NCBI GenBank assembly: GCA_907165275.2 | Contig: OU015669.1 | Location: forward strand, 2,936,501 to 3,000,500 | Length of the DNA stretch: 64,000 nucleotides | Origin: Zygaena filipendulae | Lineage: Eukaryota; Arthropoda; Insecta; Lepidoptera; Zygaenidae | Direction of reading: 5' to 3' | In this document: in pieces, positions 30,919-42,271 of the stretch | Layout of the letters: every line of letters begins with the position of its first letter | Numbering within the stretch: the first letter of the stretch is position 1 | Program-made: the position numbers and the translations under genes | Notes under the pieces: generated by a model | What the model was told of the DNA's origin: nothing | Databases searched by the model: none | Seen by the model: only the letters and a program-made list of their open reading frames with translations

Positions 30919-32880
30919 TATATTTATATTTAAACCCATGTCCTTCCAATCAAGCTTCCTGAAGATGGATTCCAACACTGCAATGAATAACTTTGGTGAT
31001 AAAGGGTCGCCTTGTTTTACACCCCGCTCGACTTTAAATATTGGTCCTTTCGTCTCTAGTTTAACTCTGGTCTTACTATTCTCGTATATTGTTTTAATTA
31101 GTTCTATGTAGTCCTGGTCTAGTCCTTGTTCCGTGAGTGCCTGCCAAATAGAGCTGTGTGATATAGAATCAAATGCTTTCGAGTAATCTATGAATGCTAT
31201 GTATATAGGTAAGTCGTGCTCTATATATTTTTCAATGATCAATTTCAGTGAATGTATGTGATCGATCGTAGAGTACTTTTTCATAAATCCTGCCTGCTCT
31301 ATTGGCTGGTTTTCATCGATTATTCTAGTTATACGCCTCAGTAGAGTTGATGCAAACACTTTATATATACAAGATATCAGGCTAATGGGTCTATAATTTT
31401 TGATCAATTTAGGGTCTCCTTTTTTATATAGTAGAGCTATCTCGGAGAGCGTCCAGGTTTCCGGTACTTCTTTTTTGTAGAGAATTAGATTAAAAAGTTT
31501 GGTTAGGGGTTTTATTAGGTAATCTTTTCCCGCCTTTAGCATCTCATTTGTTACTCCATCCGGGCCTGGACTTTTGTCTGATTTTAAGTTTTTGATTGAT
31601 AACTGTACTTCACTCTCTAAGAAAGCTGGTACTAGGTCGTTAGAATTGATCGTCCCCCTAAGAGTTTCGCTAGACTTGTTAATATCTGTATATAAGTCCT
31701 TGTAGAATGTGGTGGCTATTCTCATTAAATCTTGTCTATTTGTGACTGTTTTTCCTGATTCATCCGTGAGTTGTGACATTATGTGTTTGATGTTGTTCAA
31801 CTTTCTGTAAGCTTTCTTTACGCCTCCTGTTTTTTCGAGGTATCTACTGATCGTGTTAAGTCTGTGATTCTTAATATTTTGTTTAATTTTTTTATGTATA
31901 GTTCTATATAATTTGCTCAGATTTATTTTCTCTTCTTTCGTTTTATTTAGTTTATTTTTTAGTATGTTCTTGTGTATTTTTAGTTTTTCTATTTCTTTCG
32001 TTATGATTTTTTGTCGTTTGCTCATCACGTCATCCTTGGTAGAGTTTAGTCCATTTCTTAGTGCTGTCTCTATTTTTTTGTTAAGTTTCTGTATGTTTTC
32101 TTCTTTTTCTGCGTCCGATAAGGTATCGAGCTCTATATGGTTACTTTTTGTGCCTGGTTTCGTTTTGCATTTGTAGCATGCTCGGGTTTTTTTGTTGTTT
32201 TGTATACTGATGGCAATTCTTACCAATCTGTGATCACTTGGGTGTTGTAAATTACTTAGCACGCTTACGTTTTGTACATTTCTGTGGTTATTTGTAGCTA
32301 TGAAGTCTATCTCATTTTTTGTCTTCCCATTTGGTGCCATCCAGGTCCATCTAAGTTTTTCGGGCTTTTTGAACATCGTATTTGTTATTTTTAGTTTGTA
32401 TTGGAGACAAAATGTTATAAACATTTCTCCTCTTTTATTCCTGTTTCCAAATCCATAGTCGCCCATCACGAGTTGTTCATTCATTTTAGGGAATCCTATT
32501 TTTGCATTCATGTCGCCCAACAGTATTATTTTTTTCGTACATTTAGTCATAGCTTTATCTAAGTCCGTATACATATTTTCTATGTCTTCTTTAGAAGATG
32601 TGGCAGTAGGAGCATATGCTTGAATCAAACTGTATGGATTTTCATGTATTTTAATTTGTAGTATGGCGACTCTCTCAGATATCGCTATGAAGTCCTGTAC
32701 TACCGTATCATGTTGTTTTTTTACGAGGAAACCCACGCCCCTCTCTCCTTTTGTTTTTCCATAATAATATAGTAAGTAGCTGCCTCTATCTTCAATTTTA
32801 TATCCTTCTCTTCTTACTTCTGATATGCCTATTATATTCCATTTAATGTTTAGTATTGCATCTTTTTGTTAAGTATCAGT
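30919..32880 (-). pseudogene. RTE ORF, inverted 5' part: endonuclease and RT fingers/palm
   Basis: The frame is open from 32880 (WNIIGISEVRR, the usual endonuclease start) and through the ATG at 32736. Endonuclease: YAPT, LLGDMNAKIGF, IDFIA and SDHRLV. RT: KSPGPDGVTNEML, NYRPISLISC, IEQAGF, FIDYSKAFDS and GVKQGDPLSP. It stops at the insertion edge, where host DNA adds the codons NVYPA before TAA. No internal stop is present, so apart from the break this part is very well kept. Confidence 0.92.
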
Positions 32881-32903
32881 AAGTTGTATTTAATGTTTAG
32901 TAT
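32841..32903 (+). repeat. 16-bp direct repeat at the inversion junction
   Basis: ATTTAATGTTTAGTAT occurs at 32841-32856, inside the inverted arm, and again at 32888-32903, just before the plus-strand arm begins. The second copy looks like filler copied at the junction. Confidence 0.75.
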
Positions 32904-32913
32904 CTTTTAGATC

Positions 32914-33454
32914 TTGCACCGAGAAAGAAATAGAGCGAAGAATAAGAAGTACATGGAATAAATTTTGGTCTATGAAAGAAATATTCAAAGGAAATATACC
33001 GGTAAAACTGAAAACCAAAGCGATGAACATCTGCTTAACGCCCTGCTTAACATACGCATGTCAAACTTGGCCGCTCAAAAAAATACACTTAAATAACATA
33101 AAAACATGTCAGAGAGCGTTAGAAAGAAGCTACATGAACATAAGACTAAAGGACCGTATCAAAAGCTCGTGTATCAGAAAAAAGACAAAGGCACACGATG
33201 TGGTCAAACATATACTAGCACTCAAATGGAAATGGGCAGGACATATCCAAAGAGTAGCAGATAATAGATGGTCGCAAAATATTACAAATTGGAACCCTAT
33301 ATACAAAAGGAGAAGACGAGGAAGACCACAAAAAAGATGGAGCGACGACATAGTAGAAATAGCTGGAGTACCTTGGCATAGAGTAGCAAAGGACAGATAT
33401 AATTGGCACAAATTGGAGGAGGCTTTTACCGCCAAAGGCGGCCCTTACGACTAA
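32914..33454 (+). pseudogene. RTE ORF, C-terminal part
   Basis: Plus strand. The frame opens near 32914 (EIERRIRSTWNKFW) and runs through CQTWPL, ALKWKWAGHIQR, RRRGRPQKRWSDD and WHKLEEAFTAKGGPYD to the stop. This is the region after the RT palm in RTE elements. The piece joining it to the inverted arm, about 100 or more codons, is deleted. Confidence 0.92.
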
Positions 33455-33601
33455 CAAATTAACTTGCATATAATTAGATAAATAAAAATACATAATAAAT
33501 AGTATTATAATATAAGTTAAATACTAACATACTAACAAATATATATCTTATGTTTTGTAAGGGATAAATAAAGCTTATTATTATTATTATACGTTATCCT
33601 T

Positions 33602-33985
33602 ATCAGTAAACCCACATTTATACGTATGAGCAAATGATCATGTCCTTTAATTTTTTTTTTTGCTTGCATCCCAAATATGTTTTCTTTTTGGTGTCTGACA
33701 AATTTTAAAGTGTAATAAGCGCTTAAAACACTGGTTTTTATTGAGACGACAGATAAAAATATATTATGTCGTCTCACTAAACTGAGTTGGTGTCTGTGGT
33801 CACGACACACTGTGCCAACGTTTGAGCGCTTTTCTTCCGCAAGTGGCCGTGTATTGTTGCATAGTGTCAGAACAAGGTTTCAGTTGAAATGCCACTGTGG
33901 CGGGAGCGAAATTCTTCCATGTGAAATGACAAGAAATGGAACGAACTTTATGTATTACGAAAACGGTAGGTAAGACAAAAATCCC
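33602..33985. other. No feature recognised
   Basis: The flank of the RTE insertion. No gene or repeat is seen. Confidence 0.3.
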
Positions 33986-34298
33986 TACTAATATTATAAA
34001 TGCGAAAGAAACTCTGCCTGTCTGTCTGTTACGCTTTCACGCCTTAACGGCTCAACCGATCATCATGAAATTTTCCATACACGTTGTCAGAGGTACAGAG
34101 AAGGACATAGGGTACTTTTTATCTCGGAATTTCGGCGGGAACTTTGAAAATAACGTCGGTGAAATCTTATGAAATTTTGCATACACGCGTTGTCATGGGT
34201 ACAGAAAAGAATATAGGGTACCTGTACCTACTTTTATCGAGAAATTTCCGCGAGATCTCCAAAATTAACGCGAGTGAAACCGCAGGAAACAGCTAGTA
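33986..34298 (-). repeat. SINE-like repeat S1, internally duplicated
   Basis: The GAAATTTTCCATACACG..GGGTACTTTTTATC block and the GAAATTTTGCATACACG..GGGTACC block stand in tandem between one tail and one CAGCTAGTA end. A similar duplication is seen at 47314-47621. Confidence 0.7.
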
Positions 34299-35031
34299 AT
34301 TGATAAGTATGCAACAACAAAAAGCAGTACAGCGGTATGTCACAACAACATGGCAACCAGCTCGGAATAAGCCGTCGGTACAGTTGGGACCCGACGCTGG
34401 TCTTCCGCTGGTGCCGCGTGTGGCGGATGCAAGCGCAAAGTGTATAGTTTAATTATTATGTATTATTGTATTATTAATTATTATGTAATGTAATAAATAG
34501 TAAACAAACAAACTCACTTTCGCATTTACAATAGTAAGGATACCGTACTCATATTTGAAGTTTTCTGACATGTTACTAAGGATGATTTCATTTGTTTGTT
34601 GATACGTCGACCCTTCCCTACGATACAATAGTAAGAAGAAAAAAAAACGCAAATATATCGCAAAACTGATATTCTCCTTACGTATCCCGAAACGGCAGGG
34701 CCGTGTCAAAGTGTCATTGCAGAGATATGTGGATAAGCGAAACGGGTCATCGTTGTGACAACTTTTACGGACACAAAAGACCTCTAATGGATTTCGGATT
34801 CGGGTATTCCATGTCGGAAGTGCGAGGGAAATTCTCGTATTTATATCCATTGAAAATCGGAATCATTTGCCTTTATTATGCAAAGTACCTACTTATATGT
34901 ATGTACGTTGTGAGATTAAACAAATCAATGTCCCCAGAGCTAGCAAGGTAGTGAAACATTGGTTACTCAAGTTGACCTATAGTGAAACTGAAGAAGTTGT
35001 CAATAAAACTAAAAACAATTAAGCAATGAAC
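34299..35031. other. No gene recognised
   Basis: The stretch 34680-34850 is richer in G and C than its flanks, with frames of 82 and 133 codons on opposite strands. Neither resembles a known protein. Confidence 0.35.
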
Positions 35032-35381
35032 TTTTCATTACTCATACTCGGAAAGTAGGTCTGAAGTTGCCTGAGAAGCGGGTTGAAAGTAACACTTTTC
35101 AGCCCTAGGGAGAATCGCTTTCAACTGACAGCTGGATACTGCAGAAACTCAAGTTTTTTTTTTTATGTCATAGGGGGCATACTTACTGGCCAGTAGCACA
35201 CCTAATGGTTGATTTATGTAAAATAAAATTCACTCATTTTTTTCTTTAGCTAATTCCTATTTTTATTTTGACTTTCCTTGCATTCGTAATGAAAAGCACA
35301 GTGTTATCCTCGGGAGAAAGACTTATTTAGTCCCTCGATCTAAATAAGTTACTTTCACCCCTAGGATAACAATGTACTATT
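35032..35381. repeat. Long dispersed repeat R1, copy A
   Basis: 350 bp nearly identical to 55431-55755. It runs from TTTTCATTACTCATACTCGG to AGGATAACAATGTACTATT. The copies differ mainly by two small indels (CATTCG, and about 17 bases near 35330) and a few substitutions. No ORF. TTTTCATTAC has a partner GTAATGAAAAG inside. Confidence 0.85.
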
Positions 35382-35414
35382 TCAAGTAACTTAGGAAACA
35401 ACCAGTGCACGCAA

Positions 35415-35415
35415 C

Positions 35416-35464
<49 letters not shown>

Positions 35465-35486
35465 ACATACACGCACACACACACAG
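35415..35486. repeat. (AC)n microsatellite
   Basis: A long AC run, nearly pure over the first 40 bases, then interrupted by T and G. Confidence 0.95.
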
Positions 35487-35761
35487 TAGACACGTATAGA
35501 TTATATAAATTTTTAAGTCCATGTTGTGTACATAGCTCAAATTTATGTGTAGTTATTAGGTATTATTAGGTACACCTACCGTATTTGTTAACCGCACTCG
35601 CAGATGGCCAAGATACAGGCTCAGCCTAGTTTGGTCACTGATAGATAGTCTCGTAATTTTGTATTCACCGTTTCTTTGTGTAATAAATAAATAAATAAAA
35701 TTAAAAAAAAAAATTTGAGGATTCCGTAGGTACTTCAAAAGGAAAGGGAATCTTTGTAGAA

Positions 35762-36094
35762 TGGGCATGTTGACTAATTTTTATTTTTTAGTCCGTCTTG
35801 TAGATTATTAAAAAATATTGGACACGTATTTTTTCTTTTTTTACGTACACGTATTTTAAAAAATAACGGCGATATATTGAGTTGAAATTTCGCGTGACAT
35901 CACTATTCTGACAGTTTGTATGGCGGTTTTGTGGTTAGTGACGTCACGACCTCCTTATCCTAAACTTTAATGCGCTTTATCTCTGTATATTTTAATTTAT
36001 TTAAAAAAGCATAAAATACGTATCTATTGTTTTTTTATTTTCTAACTGACGGACCAATTAGAATTTTGATTTTCAATAGTAGTCAACATCCCTA
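35762..36094. mobile_element. M4 element, full copy
   Basis: The ends are TGGGCATGTTGACTAATTTT and AGTAGTCAACATCCCTA. The inside holds AAATTTCGCGTGACATCAC and GTGACGTCACGACC. 333 bp. The flanks show no clear duplication. Confidence 0.7.
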
Positions 36095-36889
36095 TTGCTT
36101 CGCTGTTTGCCTGTCTATCTATCAAGAGTGAAGACTCTATTTCTCAGGAACACATGGAAGTATTCAGTTTAAATTCTTATCTAATATTCAAGTCGGAAAT
36201 CACGTGAAGCTGTGAAAAAATTAAACTTCTATGTCAACTCAATCAAAAAATACGGTACTTTCAGCCGTACATTTTGACACACGCAAGGGAATTAAAACCT
36301 ATAGGGTGCTTCTTGTTGACCTAGAATGTTGAACTTTATACCACAAATAAAGGGAAAATTTCGAAAACCAGACCAACGCGGCAAAGGTAAGTATTGTCAA
36401 GAGTAAATACAATAAAGGGGAGAATCATGCCGGAAAACTGAGTATCTCAGTTATAAGATTCTCTTTATATGTGATCAATAGATAACACGCTAGATATACG
36501 ATATAGTATATGTATAATAGGTATATATATACTTTTAGCTGTTCGTCGCGATTTTAGCAGCGTTACTTTATTATTATATTTTTGTACTATTATTTTGTTC
36601 TGTGGTAATATTGGAAAATGCTATTTTATTATTCTATTTATTTCTTAATTTAGTTTCATTGTACTAAAAGTATTGTATTATAATTATTGTATTATAAGTA
36701 GTGTATTACAGATCTTACAGTATTTATAATGTTTAAGTACTTTGTATGTATTGTTTATTTCAGTAAGAATTATTTACCTGTATTTTTCTATATTATTTAT
36801 CTTTTATATTTTTTATGTTTAGTTGGTGTACTTGTATTTATATGTATAGTATCATTTTTTTTTCTGTACCTCTTCTTTTGTTACCCCCG
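36095..36889. other. No gene; possibly LINE 3' UTR upstream part
   Basis: AT-rich DNA. A hydrophobic 72-codon frame at 36729-36947 is T-rich low complexity and is not believable as a gene. Confidence 0.35.
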
Positions 36890-37091
36890 TCCGTGCGTGA
36901 CAGCGGGCTGCCAACTGAAAACCAGCGCTAGGTGTTCCCGCACCTAGCTAATGCTGAGTTGGTGACCCTTTCGGCAGAGCATGCAAGAGATATTATCTAT
37001 GTTTCTTTAGATTAGGCACTGTTGATGTTTGTTTCTTTTTCTTGTGTGTTGTGCTGAAATAAATGTATTTTCTTCTTCTTCTTCTTCTTCT
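36890..37091 (+). repeat. LINE 3' end with (TTC)n tail
   Basis: ACAGCGGGCTGCCAACTG, GTGTTCCCGCACCTAGC, then GAAATAAATGTATTTTC and repeated TTC. A related unit stands at 41115-41370. Confidence 0.55.
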
Positions 37092-37096
37092 ACTTT

Positions 37097-37263
37097 CAGA
37101 GTTCCCGTGGGAATTCCGTGATACAGTTTATTATGATCCATATTCTGTTGTTTTATTCTGTACCCCTGACAACGTACGTAATTGAGTAGCTAAGGCGTGA
37201 ACCGCGTGAAGCAGTAACAGACAGGCAGACAGAGTAATTTTTGCATTTATAACATTAGTATGG
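37097..37263 (+). repeat. SINE-like repeat S1, partial
   Basis: AGAGTTCCCGTGGGAATTCC, TTCTGTACCCCTGACAACG, CATTTATAACATTAGTATG. Confidence 0.65.
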
Positions 37264-37283
37264 ATAATACCATAGATATAATA

Positions 37284-37633
37284 TACAACGTGTTAATGAA
37301 TTAACTGAAAACTAGAAAGTAGTTTGCTCAGAATCGACAAGCAAATCGATCGCACTATGTTTTAATATAGGTTATATTTTTCATTTTTACTAGCCCATGT
37401 CTAAATTATTTATAATGCAATATTTGGCGGGTACGCCGCCCGCAGCAAAAAAAATCGAACCGGTAGGCGCGGGCGTTGCGCTTGGTATTTCGTAGATAGG
37501 TCACCTCCAAACTAATGTTGAATAACTTTTAAAGTATAAACTTTTTCGACATAAAATATATTTTTATGATATTATTTTTGATTTTTTTAAATGGGGTGTA
37601 TCAGGTTTTCAGTTAATTCATTAACACGTTGTA
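37284..37633. mobile_element. TIR element with 29-bp perfect ends
   Basis: The left arm 37284-37312 (TACAACGTGTTAATGAATTA and onward) is the exact reverse complement of 37605-37633. It is flanked by TA on both sides (37282-37283, 37634-37635). 350 bp, non-coding. TA duplications fit a Tc1/mariner-type non-autonomous element. Confidence 0.85.
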
Positions 37634-38149
37634 TACCTTTATAGTTTTTTTGTAAATACATCGAACACGTGACACCTGGAACAGCTGTCAGGTTTCTTAC
37701 CACTACATTAGCGATGCTGTCCAACAAATAAGGACTAAAAGGAACTACTTTCCAAAATGTGTTTTAAAACAAATCGCTTCGAGAATTCAACTTTGGAAAA
37801 CAGGATTCTTTCAAACGCTGCATTTCCTAACTCTACTTGGACGCTGGATAGTGGATATTTCTCCAGAGACCATCTGGGACTTCAATAATCCGTGCAATTC
37901 ACGGAACTATGTATTATGGACCTGATTTATTTACGTTGTCTACTATATTGTTTGAATTAAGTAAAATTTGTACCAAGAATTATATATCAGTATATTATCA
38001 GCTCATGGTCTCCTAGAATAGATTTTTTTATTAAATTATGTTATAATATAAGTTATAATATAAGTAGTTTCTATTATTTCTCGTATCTATATATCAGTAT
38101 TTATATATTTTGTTATTATTGAAATTTATTATGCAGATATTAATGCCGC
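37634..38149. other. No feature recognised
   Basis: No supported gene or repeat boundary. Confidence 0.3.
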
Positions 38150-38333
38150 ACTATCTACCTTTCTTTTTACATCTCTCTCTACCAGAGGAGGCTGCCTATG
38201 AAAAAATTGCTTTCAGCAATATAGGTCGCCTCGTTGTACGTATCCATATGTTTCTGTGTTTTGTAAATTTTTGTGTCTTCTACTGTGTGTGCAATAAAGT
38301 ATATTTGATTTGATTTGATTTGATTTGATTTAA
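38150..38333 (+). repeat. LINE 3' end with (TTTGA)n tail
   Basis: A TATAGGTCGCCTCGTTGTACG block, GCAATAAAGTATAT, then five GATTT units. Confidence 0.6.
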
Positions 38334-38622
38334 CTTATTACAAATTTTAATTGTGATGTTTCTGAATAAATGGTTTTTCATTTTTTTTTTCGAAAGATAC
38401 ATTGAGGACGCTTGGGTCTCTCGTATTTTAAGACCCTTATGGAAGTGAAAAAGTAAAAATTGAAACTACAATCAGACTTAAACTTTTGGTTAATCGATAA
38501 CAATAACAATAATGCTTGGAAGATCACACAGCTTCATCTAGTCCCAAAATAATATGAGCTTTTTACCAGATTAATTGCATAAGCACTTTTATTTTTGTAA
38601 ATAAAAACTTAGGATTAAATTA

Positions 38623-38783
38623 AAGTTCTGCGGGAATTCCGGAATAAAAAGCATCCTATAACTACCATTATTATAATTATGTGTGTCATTCAAAACCGTT
38701 GAGCCGTTTTTGCGTGATTTGCGTGAACAGACACCAAAATATGCAAACTTTCACATTTATACGTATTTAATATTAATAGGATT
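38623..38783 (+). repeat. SINE-like repeat S1, partial
   Basis: CTGCGGGAATTCCGGAATAA, then a TTGAGCCGTTTTTGCGTG tail and CACATTTATACG. Confidence 0.6.
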
Positions 38784-39322
38784 ATAAGTTATAATGGCGC
38801 CTAAAAAACCTCCTGCCTTTAAAACTTCCTGTCATCGGGTGATGCATACTCACAGTGGAACGTTATACTTGGAAAATTCTTATGCGATAGTAAAATAAAA
38901 CTTTAACGTGGTTTTTCAGTTAGTTATTTTTTGGCAAATATCTACCTAATAGATACCTACTTATGTTTTTTGTATAATTTATAAAGTTGTTAGTTGTATA
39001 TTGTTGATTATAGTAGTTAGGTGTGTAAATATTTTGTAATTGCTTAGTTCTTTATTTTATTTTGGAAATCTCATGATTTCAAAATATATCGTGTTTTTTT
39101 TTTTAATTCAATCGCGTTGCTTTGTCTATCAAGTCACACATTGTCGTTGCCATTTAATAAAAAAGAAGAAGAAGTATGAGGCTTTTTGAGCGAACTATGA
39201 CGTACTTTTAAAGCGTGAACTACCTAGGTATAACTTTTTTCTGTCGACAATCAAAGCATCGTAAATCACGCCCACAGCTCTCTGACTGTTTAATGGGAAA
39301 ACATTTTTCTGCCGGAGCATAC
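38784..39322. other. No feature recognised
   Basis: AT-rich. No gene is supported. Confidence 0.3.
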
Positions 39323-39440
39323 GTACAGTCAGTAGCAGGGATATTTAAACACTTTTGATTGCCATTGGTTCTTATTGCAATAGTAATAAAGGTCAGACTG
39401 ACGAAAGTGTGTATATGTAAATTGTTGCTGCAGACTGTAC
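39323..39440. mobile_element. M5 mini-MITE, copy 2
   Basis: The ends GTACAGTCAGTAGCAGGG and GTTGCTGCAGACTGTAC mirror each other around a TCTTATTGCAATAGTAATAA centre. 118 bp. Confidence 0.75.
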
Positions 39441-41114
39441 ACACCTAACTTTTGTCCGTACAATTTTAGTGCAGGGAAAATTTAAACAACAAAAAGCAAC
39501 ACCTGGCTTCTGGGTGCAATGGAGCTACCTACTCTTTCAGTATATTACGTGTGTCAAATGAAAAATTGTAATGCGCTAGTCCTTTACATACTGTTGAATT
39601 TAATACAGCATGTTTCAAAATTTCGTTATTCGTGCCTTTATAGTTACAACTGTAACACTCGCCTGGATAATTACGCAGAATTTTGTGTAGGAAAACTGCC
39701 ATTCTTAGATAAAATAGTGAACAGCTAATACTCTGGTAACTAAATGTCCAATACAATTAGTGAGGCTAGAAAGTATCGTTAAGATTGAACTATATTCTTG
39801 TGTACTGCGCTAATTACTAGGTCAATGACCGTCTTTAAAACTGGGGAGGTAGCTAAAGTCTATCTAGTTTCTAGACAAGAGCGAAGTGTGAAGCTTTCAG
39901 TTTAGTATCGTATTCGGCCTAGATTCTTGACTTGAGAAGTAGACATAGCTAAGATTAGACATCGCACTTTGTTCCAAACTGCTGTTTAAAGAGCAATGTT
40001 TGTTGCGGTTGGTAGTGATTTGAAATCAATAATAATAAGTCTGGATCAACTGACTAATAAATCTATTTTCGGTACGACAGTGAAAATAATGATACTTATA
40101 ATTGGATAATTCTCGTATTTAGTCTAGGAATTAAGTGAACTTATGAACAAAACACATCACATCTACTATTTGGAGATTGTGTCACTGTAGGTAGAAACAT
40201 TAGTGTCGCTTATAGTATTCTGGTTAGTAGAGTTTGCCTTATCTGCTTTTATCTAATTCTGTGACTTGAGCCACTCAGACAGAGCTTTCAAAGTTATGAT
40301 TGAAGGTTTTTTTAATAATGTTATGTTTGTGATGGATGATATACATAAATTCAATTGTTTTTGGCTATAATTAGAAGTACTTACTCGTCTTTAAGTCTAT
40401 GCAACTGTGTTTGAAATCAATAATATCTATTGAACAATCGAAAAGTCACAAAAACAGATGATGAAAGAAATAAAGTATTTCATTAGTCTTGGAAAAATAA
40501 AGCAGAAACTTTTTTTTAATTTCCGGGTCTTATTTGAGAGAAAAGTACTGTAGCTACAAGCTTTGGTCACAACAAAACACTAATGGACTTACCTTAATAT
40601 AACCTCTTTTGCCCGCCGCTACGTTATTTACATTACATACAACGTACATTTACTACCAAGTATCAGGTTGTATTCTTACCCATATTCATTAACATAATTC
40701 CTGCATTAGGGTAATCATAGATGGTTACAATTCGATTCATATTTGATTATGAGATACTACAGACTTTCATAGGCTCGTGAAAATATTTTTCTCTTAGGTA
40801 TTACAATGGCGTCAATTGGTGCGGACACAAATCTTATGTGATGTGTGACTTACACATTGACAATTTGGATTTTTAAGGTTGTGTTGCTGTGTTATCTATA
40901 ACTGTAACTCATATTTTTCTTACGTGTTTATATTTTCTTTACCACTTATACATTAAATACTTTCCCATATTGCTGTTTCTAATATTAGACTACTGTGAAT
41001 ATATATAATATATTTAGAATATTTATTATGTAGGTACGTTTATTATGTAAGTAACAAAAAAAAAACAGTGGAATATGTGCGTGTAGACTGTGAGATATGT
41101 ATATTCTTATATTT
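39441..41114. other. No gene recognised
   Basis: The opposed 69- and 75-codon frames at 39519-39756 have no domain I recognise. The rest is AT-rich and without structure. Confidence 0.35.
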
Positions 41115-41370
41115 GTGAACCTCCGGTCCTGACTGCAAATCAGGAAATGCTAGGAGTGCCCGCACTCATAGCAACATGCTGAGGCAGTGACTGTTTTGGT
41201 CATGGGGACGCACCACACTAAAACCTCTAGCTGTCATTTGTTCTCATAATATTGTCATATATTATATTATTATTATTATTTTTTTGTTAAATCATGTTTG
41301 TATAAAATTATTGCAATTGTGTTTTGTCTCTGTTTCCAAATAAATGCCTTTTCTTTCTTTTTTTCTTTCT
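41115..41370 (+). repeat. LINE 3' end with T/C-rich tail
   Basis: TGACTGCAAATCAGGAAATG, AGTGCCCGCACTCATAGC, CAAATAAATGCC, then a (TTTC)n tail. It resembles 36890-37091. Confidence 0.5.
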
Positions 41371-42090
41371 TCTTATTTTGCAACTATACATAGGCAATGG
41401 AACATCCATGAATACTCACGTTTCGTACTAAATTTTGAGGCGCAATGAAAATACGTAGATATAAAACTCGGTGCTTTTTAAATGTATCATAGAATTTCTT
41501 GCAAAAAAAAGACGCTGCGAAATAACACGCCGTGGTTACAACCATATACACGTAACAGTTTTTTTTTATTACTTTTATATTCTTTACGTAGAATAGCGCT
41601 CTTTTCCGCATACAGTTAGGTACACTGGGCTACAAAGTTTTGTAGGTGAAAGGGAGGAGGGAACTAAGTAAAATGAGTAGATAGCTTTGACATGAGATAG
41701 GTGAAAAGCTAAATTAATTAACGGATTGTCGAAGCTTTCTAGCTTAGAGCAAAACTCAAGACATAGGTAGATAGATTCTCGGAAAGAGGAGTTTTGACAT
41801 TTTCAAATGGAATCATCATAAATCGGAATTCAAACCCTTAAGCTTTGTTGTGGCAACTGCAAACTCGTAATTACAAAACAGCGAGCGTTTTAAACAAAAA
41901 TTTACGCACTGACGATTTTTTATGTGCTCAAGAAGATATAGGTAAGACATTTCGAAGTGATTTCTTCGGTATCCTCCAAGAGGTCCGAGAAAGTTCTTGC
42001 AATCTTTAGTACCATGGCTTCCGATTTCAAACCGTACAACAATGTTAAATGCTTATAGATATTATGCATTTATCTTATTTATTTTAAACT
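41371..42090. other. No feature recognised
   Basis: No gene. The piece at 41920-42050 (GTGCTCAAGAAGATATA.., AAACCGTACAACAA) has a diverged partner at 48030-48150, so it is probably an old repeat. Confidence 0.4.
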
Positions 42091-42271
42091 TACCCGCGGT
42101 AATTTCGGAGTTCCCGCGGGACTTCCGCGATAAAAAGTACCTTATAATCCTTCTTTGTACCCCTGAAAACGTGCATGCCAAATTTCATCCAAATCCGTTC
42201 AGCCGTTTTTGCGTGATTGAGTAACAAACATCCAAACATCCACACTTTCACATTTATAATATTAGTAGGAT
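42091..42271 (+). repeat. SINE-like repeat S1
   Basis: ACCCGCGGTAATTTCGGAG, GTACCCCTGAAAACGTGCAT, the GTTTTTGCGTGATTGAGTAA tail and ATAATATTAGTAGGA. Confidence 0.8.

Larger units (their letters stand above)
30905..33601 (+). mobile_element. RTE LINE insertion with inverted 5' part (twin priming)
   Basis: One insertion event, bounded by the 14-bp duplication TATACGTTATCCTT at 30905-30918 and 33588-33601. The 3' part (about 32914-33587) is on the plus strand and ends in AATAAAGCTTATTATTATTA. The 5' part (30919-about 32880) is inverted. A stretch of the ORF with the catalytic FADD block is missing between the two. This is the form twin priming leaves during target-primed reverse transcription. 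Confidence 0.93.

Noticed and set aside
31913..32176. T-rich hydrophobic plus-strand frame, membrane protein look-alike
   Set aside because: It is the antisense of the lysine-rich linker of the RTE ORF.
36729..36947. Hydrophobic 72-codon frame as a small membrane protein
   Set aside because: T-rich low-complexity sequence leading into a LINE 3' end.
39220..39444. Cysteine-containing minus-strand frame (CGRDLRCFDCRQKK) as a possible exon of a secreted protein
   Set aside because: Much of the frame overlaps the M5 mini-MITE at 39323-39440, and no matching splice partner was found.
39529..39756. Minus-strand frame with GECYSCNYKG, like a Ly6-type cysteine start
   Set aside because: Too few cysteines for a Ly6 fold, no signal peptide and no neighbouring exons in phase.
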